Positions 15,972 to 24,850 of a DNA stretch of 64,000 bases are shown here, in pieces. Location of the stretch: positions 3,935,001-3,999,000 of the forward strand of contig NZ_CP025938.1 in the NCBI RefSeq assembly GCF_002893765.1, given 5' to 3'. The DNA comes from Tamlana carrageenivorans. Its GTDB lineage: Bacteria; Bacteroidota; Bacteroidia; Flavobacteriales; Flavobacteriaceae. Made by a program: the position numbers and the translations under genes. The stretch's first letter is position 1, and every line of letters begins with the position of its first letter. The notes below the pieces were generated by a model that was not told the DNA's origin, did no database searches, and worked only from the letters and a program-made list of their open reading frames with translations.

Positions 15972-16925
15972 TTAGCCTTTAAAGACCCCCATATTAGCAT
16001 ATTTGTCCATACGTTGAGAAACTAAATCTTCTGGTGACAACTTTTTAAGTTCTTCATAACTTTTCATAATCGTGTCACCAACAGTTTCAAAAGTTTTTTC
16101 ACGGTTTCTGTGCGCGCCTCCAAGAGGTTCTTTGATAATACCGTCAACCAGTTTTAATTTATTCATATCAGAGGCTGTTAGCTTTAAAGCTTCGGCAGCC
16201 TGCTCTTTATATTCCCAGCTACGCCATAAAATAGAAGAACAAGATTCTGGAGAAATAACAGAATACCAGGTGTTTTCTAGCATAAAAACACGATCGCCTA
16301 CACCAATACCTAAAGCACCTCCAGAGGCACCTTCACCAATAATAACAGTAATTACGGGTACTTTTAAGCGGGTCATTTCTAATATATTTCTAGCAATAGC
16401 TTCTCCTTGTCCGCGTTCTTCAGCTTCTAAACCAGGGTAAGCACCTGGCGTATCCAATAAGGTTACTACAGGAATACCAAATTTCTCGGCTGATTTCATT
16501 AAACGTAACGCTTTTCGGTAGCCTTCAGGATTTGCCATCCCGAAGTTTCTATACTGACGTGTTTTCGTGTTATAGCCTTTTTGCTGACCGATAAACATAA
16601 AGCTTTGATCGCCAATTTTACCTAAGCCACCAATCATCGCCTTATCGTCTTTAAAACTTCTATCGCCGTGTAATTCTAAAAAAGAAATACCACAAATGGC
16701 TTTAATATAGTCTAATGTATAAGGTCGGTCTGGGTGACGTGATAATTGTACACGTTGCCAAGGCGTTAAATTTTTATACAGTTCCTTTTGTGTATCTTTT
16801 AATTTCTTTTCAATTTGAGAACATGTTTCCGAAACGTCTACTTCGCTTTCCTTACCAATAATGGCACATTTTTGCAACTGATCTTCAAGTTCTTTTATAG
16901 GTAATTCAAATTCTAAATATTCCAT
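15972..16925 (-). CDS. accA: Acetyl-CoA carboxylase carboxyltransferase subunit alpha
   Basis: 317 residues, usual length. Carboxyltransferase signature: RHPDRPYTLDYI, LHGDRSFKDDKAMIGGLG, GQQKGYNTKTRQYRNFGMAN, FIDTPGAYPG-like LLDTPGAYPGLEAEERGQGE, and VIGEGASGGALGIGVGDRV. It transfers the carboxyl group from biotin carrier protein to acetyl-CoA, making malonyl-CoA for fatty acid synthesis, together with AccD encoded elsewhere. It appears to be a single-gene transcript with its own -7 box and terminator. Confidence 0.97.
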   Translation of the reverse strand: MEYLEFELPIKELEDQLQKCAIIGKESEVDVSETCSQIEKKLKDTQKELYKNLTPWQRVQLSRHPDRPYTLDYIKAICGISFLELHGDRSFKDDKAMIGGLGKIGDQSFMFIGQQKGYNTKTRQYRNFGMANPEGYRKALRLMKSAEKFGIPVVTLLDTPGAYPGLEAEERGQGEAIARNILEMTRLKVPVITVIIGEGASGGALGIGVGDRVFMLENTWYSVISPESCSSILWRSWEYKEQAAEALKLTASDMNKLKLVDGIIKEPLGGAHRNREKTFETVGDTIMKSYEELKKLSPEDLVSQRMDKYANMGVFKG

Positions 16926-16964
16926 AGGAATTTAGTTATTGTAATTTAATTCTAGGTTAATATG

Positions 16965-16972
16965 CAAATATA
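16965..16972 (-). promoter_or_regulatory. -7 box for accA
   Basis: TATATTTG on the minus strand, about 40 nt upstream of the accA ATG; no TTG at the expected -33 spacing. Confidence 0.55.
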
Positions 16973-17214
16973 AAAATTTAATGGTGTTATATGTTAAGTT
17001 GGCTTTCTTTTTAAGGATTATCCTCTAGTAAATAACATGCTCCCCATGTTTAACACAATAAAATCAACAATTTACATATTAATTAAAGCTTTTATTTTTT
17101 ATTCTGAATATGTTAATCTGCAGCTTTTGTAATCATTTTTAAATGACATTTTGCATATAAATAAGGCCGTTACTATTGTAATTCTTGAGAATAAGTTACG
17201 ATAGTTTTCTAACC

Positions 17215-18291
17215 TTAACGCTTGGCTTTAATTAGGAGAAAAACGGCTAATATGCCAAATAAAACATTAGGGAACCAAACAGCAATTAGAGGAGGAAAAT
17301 TTGATTGCTCGGCCATAACACCAAAAATTTTGTCGAAAAACACAAATACCATGGCAATACAGATTCCTAAAGCTAGGTTTACCCCCATGCCTCCACGACG
17401 TTTCATAGATGATACGGCAACAGCAATTATGGTTAAAATAAATACCGATACCGGCAAACTCCATTTGCGATACAATACTAATTTAAAACGCCCTACATTA
17501 CTGGAGCCCCTTGCCTCTTCTTTAGCTATAAAGTTTTTTAAATCGCCATACATTTTAGTTTCAGCGGCATAAATAACAGGGATTAGATCATCAACATCAA
17601 AACTAAAAAGGGTGTCTTTTCGTCGTTGAATATCCAATACATCGTCGTTTTCACCAATATCTCGTTTCACATAATTTGTTAAACGATAGGTGGTATCACT
17701 TTCAATATACCGAATACTACTAGCATTAATTTTGTGTTTTAATTTATTGTCTTCAAAATGCTCTAAGGTAAAATTATTACCGACGCTATTTTTAACATCG
17801 AAGCTACTTACGTAAATAATCTCTTTATCATTAATCTGCCTAAATACATTAGTATTTTCAACAGCACTTCTACCAGATTTAAAATATTTATAGCTAAAAT
17901 CGTTAAACCCTTCACTAGCCTTTGGTGCCAAAAAAAGTCCCATTATAATGGCTAAAATGGCCACAATAAAAGAACCAATCATATATGGTCGTAAGAATCT
18001 ATAAAACGATACTCCCGAACTTAAAAATGCGATAACTTCGGTATTGTTGGCTAATTTTGATGTAAACCAGATTACAGATAAGAATAAAAATAATGGAAAT
18101 AATAAATTAGCAAAGTAAATGGTAAAATCTAAAAGATAGACTAGAACCTCATGTAAAGGAACATTGTTATCCAGTATTTTACCAATTTTTTCAGCTAAAT
18201 GCACCGTTATTCCTATAGGAATAAAGAGCAGCAACATCATGAAAAATGTAAACAAATAACGCTTAAGTATGTACCAATCTAAAATTTTCAT
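17215..18291 (-). CDS. LptF/LptG (YjgP/YjgQ) family permease
   Basis: 358 residues starting MKILDWYILKRYLFTFFMML. Six membrane segments in the family arrangement: three near the N terminus (to about residue 110), a periplasmic beta-jellyroll region in the middle (KEIIYVSSFDVKNSVGNNFT...), and three at the C terminus (SVFILTIIAVAVSS, GVNLALGICIAMVF, VLFGILAVFLLIKA). This is the inner-membrane part of the lipopolysaccharide exporter with LptB. I prefer ATG 18291 over the longer frame at 18339 because the latter overlaps tgt and adds a hydrophilic tail. It follows tgt by 5 nt, a common pairing in Bacteroidota. F or G cannot be decided. Confidence 0.9.
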   Translation of the reverse strand: MKILDWYILKRYLFTFFMMLLLFIPIGITVHLAEKIGKILDNNVPLHEVLVYLLDFTIYFANLLFPLFLFLSVIWFTSKLANNTEVIAFLSSGVSFYRFLRPYMIGSFIVAILAIIMGLFLAPKASEGFNDFSYKYFKSGRSAVENTNVFRQINDKEIIYVSSFDVKNSVGNNFTLEHFEDNKLKHKINASSIRYIESDTTYRLTNYVKRDIGENDDVLDIQRRKDTLFSFDVDDLIPVIYAAETKMYGDLKNFIAKEEARGSSNVGRFKLVLYRKWSLPVSVFILTIIAVAVSSMKRRGGMGVNLALGICIAMVFVFFDKIFGVMAEQSNFPPLIAVWFPNVLFGILAVFLLIKAKR

Positions 18292-18296
18292 TACAC

Positions 18297-19427
18297 TTAT
18301 AGGCGGTTGTTCATTTGTTTTACCATCATGTCTTTCCATGTTCTAAAATCTCCTGCTAAGATATGTTTTCTTGCTTCTCGAACCAACCATAAATAAAACC
18401 CTAAATTATGAATAGTAGCTATTTGCTTACCTAGCAATTCATTAACAGTAAACAGATGGCGTAAATATGCTTTAGAATACTCGGTATCAACAAAAGTGAT
18501 ACCCATTTCATCAATAGGTGAAAAATCTTCAGCCCATTTTAAGTTTTTAATATTTATGGTTCCATGTGCTGTAAAAAGCATGCCGTTTCTTGCGTTACGG
18601 GTTGGCATCACACAATCGAACATATCAACTCCTAAGGCTATATTTTCTAAAATATTTATTGGAGTACCCACACCCATTAAATAACGCGGTTTATCTTCTG
18701 GTAAAATAGAACATACCACATCGGTCATGGCATACATTTCCTCTGCTGGCTCTCCTACCGATAAACCTCCAATAGCATTTCCTACAGCGCCTGCATTAGC
18801 AATATATTCAGCCGATTGTTTTCGTAAATCGGTATATGTACTACCCTGAACAATTGGGAAAAATGCTTGATTATAATTATACTTTAAAGGTGTTTTTTCT
18901 AAGTGATTAATACAGCGATCTAACCAACGATGAGTCATATGCATGGAGCGTTTTGCGTAGTTATAATCGCAAGGGTACGGTGTACATTCATCAAAAGCCA
19001 TGATAATATCGGCCCCAATACTACGTTGAATTTCCATAACATTTTCAGGTGTAAAGGTATGATAACTCCCATCGATATGTGATTTAAACTTTACCCCTTC
19101 CTCCTTTATTTTTCTATTTGCTGAAAGTGAGTACACTTGGTATCCTCCAGAATCGGTTAAAATATTTCTATCCCAATTCATAAATTTATGAAGGCCACCT
19201 GCTTTCTCAATAATTTTAGTTTGCGGACGCAGGTATAAATGATAGGTGTTTCCTAAAATAATATCTGGATTAATCTCATCTTTTAATTCACGTTGGTGCA
19301 CCCCTTTTACGGTGGCCACCGTTCCAACAGGCATAAAAATTGGGGTTTCAATAACCCCGTGATCTGTGGTGATTTTCCCAGCTCTTGCCTTACTTTGTGA
19401 ATCTTGTGCGTTTATCTCGAACTTCAT
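18297..19427 (-). CDS. tgt: tRNA-guanine(34) transglycosylase, without the zinc cysteines
   Basis: 376 residues. Exchanges guanine 34 for preQ1 in GUN-anticodon tRNAs on the way to queuosine. Clear motifs: MPVGTVATVKGV, ILGNTYHLYLRP, TDSGGYQVYSLS (first catalytic Asp), MAFDECTPYP, GGLSVGEP, GVDMFDCVMPTRNARNG (second Asp). Bacterial Tgt normally binds zinc through CxCxxC plus His just before SRAYLRHL. Here that stretch is MGITFVDTEYSKAYLRHLF: the three Cys positions read Gly/Thr/Asp, while the later TIHNL His is kept. So the zinc site is absent although the rest is intact; I believe this is shared by flavobacterial relatives. Confidence 0.95.
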   Translation of the reverse strand: MKFEINAQDSQSKARAGKITTDHGVIETPIFMPVGTVATVKGVHQRELKDEINPDIILGNTYHLYLRPQTKIIEKAGGLHKFMNWDRNILTDSGGYQVYSLSANRKIKEEGVKFKSHIDGSYHTFTPENVMEIQRSIGADIIMAFDECTPYPCDYNYAKRSMHMTHRWLDRCINHLEKTPLKYNYNQAFFPIVQGSTYTDLRKQSAEYIANAGAVGNAIGGLSVGEPAEEMYAMTDVVCSILPEDKPRYLMGVGTPINILENIALGVDMFDCVMPTRNARNGMLFTAHGTINIKNLKWAEDFSPIDEMGITFVDTEYSKAYLRHLFTVNELLGKQIATIHNLGFYLWLVREARKHILAGDFRTWKDMMVKQMNNRL

Positions 19428-19504
19428 TTTATTCTATTATCTTTTGAAAAATATATCACCTATTTGCAATTGGCTTCTAACACCAAAAAACAAAATGGAG
19501 TGCG

Positions 19505-19512
19505 CAAAGATA
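19505..19512 (-). promoter_or_regulatory. -7 box for tgt-lptF/G
   Basis: TATCTTTG followed by CGCAC on the minus strand, about 80 nt before the tgt ATG; -33 not evident. Confidence 0.55.
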
Positions 19513-19580
19513 ATTAACTGAAAAATGAAAACGATTGTTATAAAAAGAAAATAATACTGTTTTCAAAACGTTTTAGAATT

Positions 19581-19588
19581 TATATTTG
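19581..19588 (+). promoter_or_regulatory. -7 box for the outer-membrane beta-barrel gene
   Basis: TATATTTG 23 nt upstream of the ATG at 19612; the -33 position reads CTGT, a weak match. Confidence 0.55.
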
Positions 19589-19611
19589 AATAAAAAACAA
19601 ACTTAAAAATT

Positions 19612-20229
19612 ATGAAAAACACGAAAAATCTTAAAAGCAAATGGTATAAAAGCACACTTTTCATACTGTTATTTTGTGTAATTCCGAGTCTTTCAATAGC
19701 CCAATCAGGATCGGGTTGGGGCATTAAGGGCGGTTTAAATTACAACGCTAACGGCGATTATTTTAATGATATAGAAAACGCCTACGAAAACCCCAAGGCT
19801 AATACAGGTTTTCATGTTGGTGTATTTGGAAAAACAGGTGGATTTATATTTTTAAGACCCGAATTGGTTTATACGAACACCAAAAGTGACTATGATGATG
19901 ATACTTTTAAAATGCAAAAAATTGATGCCACCATGCTAGCAGGACTTGATCTTGTTGGTCCCTTAAGTATATTTGCAGGCCCATCATTTCAATACATTTT
20001 AGACACCGATTTTGAAGGTTTATCGGTTGATGATATGGAGAAAGACTTTACCGTTGGGCTCAATATTGGGTTTGGATTTAATTTAAAAAGAATTGGTATT
20101 GATTTAAGATACGAACGTGCCTTTACTAAAAACGAAGCTACTATTATTAATTCTAATATTCCGCTGGCTGAAAATAGGCTAGACACCCGATCAAATCAAT
20201 TAATATTGAGTTTATCCTTATTACTTTAA
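19612..20229 (+). CDS. Outer-membrane beta-barrel protein (porin family, PorT-like fold)
   Basis: 205 residues with a signal peptide (STLFILLFCVIPSLSIAQ) followed by alternating strands: GWGIKGGLNYNANGDYF, GFHVGVFGKTGG, LRPELVYTNTKSDY, SIFAGPSFQYILD, VGLNIGFGFNLKRIGIDLRY and a C-terminal strand NQLILSLSLLL. This is the common 8-stranded outer-membrane barrel of Bacteroidota (beta-barrel_2/OMP_b-brl). The cargo or partner is not identifiable. Monocistronic, divergent from tgt. Confidence 0.85.
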   Translation: MKNTKNLKSKWYKSTLFILLFCVIPSLSIAQSGSGWGIKGGLNYNANGDYFNDIENAYENPKANTGFHVGVFGKTGGFIFLRPELVYTNTKSDYDDDTFKMQKIDATMLAGLDLVGPLSIFAGPSFQYILDTDFEGLSVDDMEKDFTVGLNIGFGFNLKRIGIDLRYERAFTKNEATIINSNIPLAENRLDTRSNQLILSLSLLL

Positions 20230-20395
20230 TTAATAATTTTAGTCATACGCCTAAAAGCTGTCGGCAAAAAATACGTTTTGTTATATGGAGTCTTTCGAAA
20301 TAATTTCACAGACTGCTAAGGCATATCCCTTTGAAAAGTAACTTAAAAGGTCACCTTTACTCTTACAGCTTCAATTTAAAAATGTGATTAAAAAC

Positions 20396-20430
20396 AAAAA
20401 TCTCCGAAAGTTAAAACTCTCGGAGATTTT
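20396..20430 (-). terminator. Terminator downstream of sucC
   Basis: Stem AATCTCCGA(AAG)...(CTC)TCGGAGATT with flanking A/T runs; on the minus strand it ends in TTTTTG TTTTT, 33 nt after the sucC stop. Confidence 0.9.
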
Positions 20431-20462
20431 ATATTTATAGTGTTTGTTTTAAACGCTTAAAA

Positions 20463-21656
20463 CTATTCTGCAAGTACTTGTTGTACTTTATCTGCAGCCT
20501 CTTGGAATTCAGTAGCACTTAATACAGCTAATCCAGAATTGTCAATTAATTCTTTAGCGATATCGGCATTTGTTCCTTGTAAACGTACAATAATCGGCAC
20601 ATTGATGTTACCCATGTTTTTGTAAGCATCAATAACACCTTGAGCTACACGATCACAACGTACAATACCACCAAAAATATTAATAAGGATTGCTTTTACA
20701 GCAGGATCTTTTAAGATAATTTTAAAAGCTGCTTCTACACGAGCTGCATCGGCCGTACCACCAACATCTAGGAAGTTAGCTGGCTCTCCACCTGCTTGCT
20801 TAATTAAATCCATAGTTGCCATAGCTAAACCAGCACCGTTAACCATACAACCTACGTTTCCGTCAAGGTCAACATAGTTTAAGCCAAGTTCTCCAGCTTC
20901 AACTTCAATAGCGCTTTCCTCACGAACGTCACGTAAATCTACGTAGTTTTTATGTCGGTATAAGGCATTGTCATCGATAGTTACTTTAGCGTCAACTGCC
21001 ATGATTTTATCATCACTTGTTTTTAAAACAGGATTGATTTCAAACAAAGAAGAATCAGATTTTACGTAAGCAGTATATAAAGCGGTTACGAATTTTGTCA
21101 TCTCTTTAAAAGCAACACCCGATAAACCTAAGTTAAATGCAATACGTCTTGCTTGGAAAGGAACTAATCCTACATTCGGATCAATTTCTTCAGTAAAAAT
21201 TAAATGAGGTGTTTCTTCAGCAACAGTTTCGATATCCATTCCACCTTCTGTAGAATACATAATCATATTACGCCCCGTTGCTCGGTTTAATAATACAGAA
21301 ACATAAAACTCGCTTGTTTCGCTTTCTCCTGGATAGTAAACATCTTCGGCTACTAATACTTGGTGTACTCTTTTACCTTCTGCTGAAGTTTGAGGCGTAA
21401 TCAAATCCATACCAATGATTTGTCCTGCAATTTCTTCAACTTCTTGAAGATTTTTTGCAAGTTTTACTCCGCCACCTTTACCACGACCACCAGCGTGAAT
21501 TTGGGCTTTAATAACATGCCAGCTCGTTCCGGTTTCACTAGTTAATTGCTTTGCAGCAGCTACTGCTTCCTGAGCATTCTGTGCAACAATACCTCTTTGG
21601 ATACGAACTCCAAAACTACTCAATATCTCTTTACCTTGATATTCGTGTAAATTCAT
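20463..21656 (-). CDS. sucC: Succinyl-CoA synthetase (ADP/GDP-forming) subunit beta
   Basis: 397 residues. ATP-grasp N-terminal domain (MNLHEYQGKEILSSFGV, KAQIHAGGRGKGGGVKLA) and C-terminal ligase domain (CMVNGAGLAMATMD, NFLDVGGTADAARVEAAF, ILINIFGGIVRCD). With SucD it converts succinyl-CoA to succinate in the TCA cycle with substrate-level phosphorylation; sucD is not in the window, so the subunits are split as is usual in flavobacteria. Confidence 0.97.
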   Translation of the reverse strand: MNLHEYQGKEILSSFGVRIQRGIVAQNAQEAVAAAKQLTSETGTSWHVIKAQIHAGGRGKGGGVKLAKNLQEVEEIAGQIIGMDLITPQTSAEGKRVHQVLVAEDVYYPGESETSEFYVSVLLNRATGRNMIMYSTEGGMDIETVAEETPHLIFTEEIDPNVGLVPFQARRIAFNLGLSGVAFKEMTKFVTALYTAYVKSDSSLFEINPVLKTSDDKIMAVDAKVTIDDNALYRHKNYVDLRDVREESAIEVEAGELGLNYVDLDGNVGCMVNGAGLAMATMDLIKQAGGEPANFLDVGGTADAARVEAAFKIILKDPAVKAILINIFGGIVRCDRVAQGVIDAYKNMGNINVPIIVRLQGTNADIAKELIDNSGLAVLSATEFQEAADKVQQVLAE

Positions 21657-21682
21657 AATTTGCTAATTGTTTAAGAAAAAAG

Positions 21683-21690
21683 CAAATATA
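21683..21690 (-). promoter_or_regulatory. -7 box for sucC
   Basis: TATATTTG on the minus strand, 27 nt from the ATG; -33 not evident. Confidence 0.55.
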
Positions 21691-21824
21691 TATGATAGGC
21701 TTTACTTACCCTAATATTTAATAGTGAAAACACCAATAAGTTTTTACGTAAAAGTTAAATAATTAACACTTTGTTTATTTTGTATAATTTTTTATTTATT
21801 CCTTTTTTTTATTCAACAAAGAAA

Positions 21825-21832
21825 TATCTTTG
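21825..21832 (+). promoter_or_regulatory. -7 box for lysA
   Basis: TATCTTTG followed by CC, 18 nt before the ATG; upstream is pyrimidine-rich without a clear TTG. Confidence 0.6.
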
Positions 21833-21849
21833 CCAAAAATTTTAAAATT

Positions 21850-23085
21850 ATGTTAGATAGTCAATTGCTTAAAATTGCAGAAGATTTTGGAAGCCCAGTT
21901 TATGTTTATGATGCTGAAAAAATTGAATTTCAATATCACAGATTAACAAACGCCTTTAAAAACGTAAAAAAATTAAAGCTTAATTATGCGGTAAAGGCAC
22001 TATCTAACATCTCTATTCTAAAGCTTTTTAAATCGTTAGGTTCTGGAATTGATACGGTTTCTATCCAGGAAGTACAACTTGGCTTGGCGGCTGGGTTTTC
22101 ACCCGATCAAATTATTTTTACACCTAATGGGGTATCATTATTAGAAATTGAACAAGCGGCTAAATTAGGCGTAAAAATTAATATTGATAACCTTTCTATA
22201 TTAGAGCAATTTGGTACCAAACACCCTAACATTCCTGTTTGTATTCGTATTAACCCACATGTTATGGCCGGAGGAAATGCCAATATTTCTGTGGGACATA
22301 TAGATTCTAAATTTGGAATTTCAATACACCAAATACCTCACATTTTACGTATTGTTGAAAATACTAAAATGCACATTAACGGTATTCATATGCATACGGG
22401 CAGTGATATTTTAGATATCGAAGTTTTTCTTTACGCTAGTGAAATTTTATTTGAAACAGCAAAACAATTTAAAGGCTTAGACTTTATTGATTTCGGATCT
22501 GGATTTAAAGTACCATACAAAGCTGGAGACATTGAAACCAATATTGAAGAATTGGGTGAGAAATTAACAGCTAGATTTAATGAATTCTGTAAAGAATATG
22601 GAAAAGATTTAACCTTAGCTTTCGAACCTGGTAAATTTTTAGTGAGTGAATCTGGTAGTTTTTTAACCCATGTAAATGCTGTGAAACAAACCACATCGAC
22701 GGTTTTTGCTCAAGTTGATTCTGGTTTTAATCACTTAATTCGCCCAATGCTTTACGGTTCGCATCACGATATTGTAAACATTTCAAATCCTAACGGACGT
22801 GAGCGTTTCTATACCGTTGTGGGATACATTTGTGAAACCGATACCTTTGGTAACAACCGAAGAATTAACGAGATTACAGAAGGCGATGTTTTGTGCTTTA
22901 GAAATGCAGGAGCTTACTGCTTCTCTATGGCAAGCAACTACAATTCTAGGTTTAAACCTGCTGAAGTATTATGGCATAATAATGAAGCGAAACTTATTAG
23001 AAAACGTGAAACTTTTGAAGACATTCTAAAAAATCAAGTGGAAGTAGATTTTTCACCTAAAAAGAAAGTAGCCGTTTCTAAATAA
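21850..23085 (+). CDS. lysA: Diaminopimelate decarboxylase
   Basis: 411 residues, alanine-racemase-like fold of group IV decarboxylases. PLP lysine in LNYAVKALSN, the HMHTGSDI and DFGSGFKVPY phosphate-binding segments, EPGKFLVSESG, and the C-terminal ICETDTFGNNR (CxxD substrate motif) and NAGAYCFSMASNYNSR. Converts meso-diaminopimelate to lysine. Monocistronic with a promoter immediately upstream and a terminator downstream. Confidence 0.96.
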   Translation: MLDSQLLKIAEDFGSPVYVYDAEKIEFQYHRLTNAFKNVKKLKLNYAVKALSNISILKLFKSLGSGIDTVSIQEVQLGLAAGFSPDQIIFTPNGVSLLEIEQAAKLGVKINIDNLSILEQFGTKHPNIPVCIRINPHVMAGGNANISVGHIDSKFGISIHQIPHILRIVENTKMHINGIHMHTGSDILDIEVFLYASEILFETAKQFKGLDFIDFGSGFKVPYKAGDIETNIEELGEKLTARFNEFCKEYGKDLTLAFEPGKFLVSESGSFLTHVNAVKQTTSTVFAQVDSGFNHLIRPMLYGSHHDIVNISNPNGRERFYTVVGYICETDTFGNNRRINEITEGDVLCFRNAGAYCFSMASNYNSRFKPAEVLWHNNEAKLIRKRETFEDILKNQVEVDFSPKKKVAVSK

Positions 23086-23107
23086 ACAGAACTTTCAATA
23101 TAAACAT

Positions 23108-23149
23108 AAAAAATCCTCTATAGACTATTTGTTCTAAAGAGGATTTTTT
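23108..23149 (+). terminator. Terminator of lysA
   Basis: 12-bp stem AAAAAATCCTCT / AGAGGATTTTTT with an 18-nt loop, 23 nt after lysA; symmetrical enough to serve the convergent gene at 23173 too. Confidence 0.92.
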
Positions 23150-23172
23150 ATATCTGTTAACTACAAAAGTAT

Positions 23173-23748
23173 TTAGGCCTTCAACTTTCCAGCAAAAACA
23201 CTCACCTTAGAATTAAACGGGTTTCCAGAAGCACGCCTTAACATTACTATTTGTCCGCAATGCCAAGTAGCATCAGCAATTGGACCATTAATAATATTCC
23301 AAAACGACACTTCAGTATCTTCTAAAACCAATGGTTTGTCTGTGTTTCTCAACATATCTGACACTAATTTCAAATTTAATAAGGTCTGTTTACGTTGCTC
23401 TTCAAAACTTAACACTTCTTGATTCAAATCCTTATCATGGCTAAGCACTGCGTTTCTAATAAATTTAGACAAACCGTAGATATGCTCGATAGTTTCCGCA
23501 CTTGTTCTTCCCGATTCGCTGCATTTGTGATTCAAATCTTTTTCCGTTAAGCCTTCTGTAGCCCAGAAATATCTAAATCCTAAGCCATCAATCATACGAG
23601 CGGCAACAGTTCCGGCAGTATAGGTTTCTGGCGCCTCTGGAATTTCATAAAAAGGTAATTTTTCTGGTGTCATATTATCTTGTGCTTCAACTGAAAAAAC
23701 GATCAGGCATAAAATAAAAAGGAGTTTGAATTTGTTTAAAAACATCAT
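23173..23748 (-). CDS. DinB-superfamily protein with signal peptide
   Basis: 191 residues from ATG 23748: MMFLNKFKLLFILCLIVFSV then EAQ, a signal peptide. I reject the ATG at 23766 because it lies within the -7 box TATATTTG (23771-23764). The mature part has the DinB/YfiT four-helix layout with His residues in TIEHIYGLSKFI and DATWHCGQIVMLRRASG that would form the metal site. DinB-like proteins are thiol-dependent or hydrolytic metalloenzymes of mixed function; being exported, this one acts in the periplasm. Exact role unknown. Confidence 0.8.
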   Translation of the reverse strand: MMFLNKFKLLFILCLIVFSVEAQDNMTPEKLPFYEIPEAPETYTAGTVAARMIDGLGFRYFWATEGLTEKDLNHKCSESGRTSAETIEHIYGLSKFIRNAVLSHDKDLNQEVLSFEEQRKQTLLNLKLVSDMLRNTDKPLVLEDTEVSFWNIINGPIADATWHCGQIVMLRRASGNPFNSKVSVFAGKLKA

Positions 23749-23763
23749 GATTTTTTTTAACGT

Positions 23764-23771
23764 CAAATATA
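23764..23771 (-). promoter_or_regulatory. -7 box for the DinB-like gene
   Basis: TATATTTG on the minus strand; CAA complement (TTG) lies 17 nt further up (23789-23791), slightly short for a -33. It decides the start at 23748. Confidence 0.55.
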
Positions 23772-23856
23772 ATATTTCTAAAAATTTTCAACGTGATAAC
23801 TCCTTTTAGTTCTTGTTATATCTTGGCCTTCATAATTCCATAAAAACCTCTAAGCA

Positions 23857-24714
23857 TTATTCCGTTTCTAATTGTTTTTTATACTCCTTAAGATGTTCTT
23901 TGATGGCATCATCTAATTCTGGTTCTTGAATATCATCAAATTGCTTTAAGGTTTCATATATAATCTTAGCTACTAATAAACGTGCAGAAGGCTTATCGTC
24001 GGCCGGGATATTATACCAAGGCGCATGAGGTTTAGAGGTTCTATTAATGGCATCCTCATAACAAGCCTGATATTGATCCCAGAGTAAACGTTCTTCTAAA
24101 TCTCCAGGAGAGAATTTCCAATTTTTTTCTTGTTTATTCAAACGGCGTAACAGCCTATTTTTTTGTTCTGATTTAGATAGGTTTAAAAAGAACTTAAAAA
24201 TGAGTGTACCGTTTTGAGCCACGTGTTTTTCAAAATTATTTATTTGTTCGAAACGTTTATCCCAAAAGTCTTCATTTACATCATCTACACTATGGACATG
24301 GGGTAAGTTTTCGCTTAAAACATATTCGGGATGCACACGAGTTACCAAAACATTTTCATAATGTGTTCTATTAAAAACACCAAATTTTCCACGAGCAGGC
24401 AAAGCGACGTAATGACGCCAGATAAAATCATGTTTTAACTCTAATTCTGTTGGTACTTTAAAGCTATGCACCACAACGCCTCGAGCATTAAAATCTTTAA
24501 AAACCTCACGAATTAAACTGTCTTTTCCCGCTGTATCCATGCCTTGTAAACAGATTAAAACCGCATATTTACCATGCGCATATAAGGTGTCTTGTAGCTT
24601 TCCTAGTTTTTTTCTTACCTTTTTTAGTTCCTTTTCTGCATCATCAAAAACAACTTTCGTTTGCGTGTTTTTTAAAGTAATTTCTGATGTTATTTTATAG
24701 TGATTTATGTCCAT
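23857..24714 (-). CDS. Polyphosphate kinase 2 family protein
   Basis: 285 residues, single PPK2 domain. Walker A GMDTAGKDS at residues 58-66, lid/basic region FNRTHYENVLVTRVHPEY, FKFFLNLSKSEQKNRLLRRL, and WDQYQACYEDAINRTS with HAPWYNIPADDK at the end. PPK2 enzymes phosphorylate nucleotides (AMP, ADP, GDP) at the expense of polyphosphate in the cytoplasm. Size and motifs fit the single-domain class I/III enzymes; which nucleotide is used cannot be decided by eye. Divergent from the coiled-coil gene at 24851. Confidence 0.92.
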   Translation of the reverse strand: MDINHYKITSEITLKNTQTKVVFDDAEKELKKVRKKLGKLQDTLYAHGKYAVLICLQGMDTAGKDSLIREVFKDFNARGVVVHSFKVPTELELKHDFIWRHYVALPARGKFGVFNRTHYENVLVTRVHPEYVLSENLPHVHSVDDVNEDFWDKRFEQINNFEKHVAQNGTLIFKFFLNLSKSEQKNRLLRRLNKQEKNWKFSPGDLEERLLWDQYQACYEDAINRTSKPHAPWYNIPADDKPSARLLVAKIIYETLKQFDDIQEPELDDAIKEHLKEYKKQLETE

Positions 24715-24850
24715 ATCTTTTCATTTTAGTTAACAATACGCTTTATAATAGCTTAAATATAGTAAATTTAAAATTTGAAATAGAAGACAGCCTTTGGTTT
24801 CATATATTTTCTATATCTTAGACCTACCTATTTATGTTAACCCAAATTTT

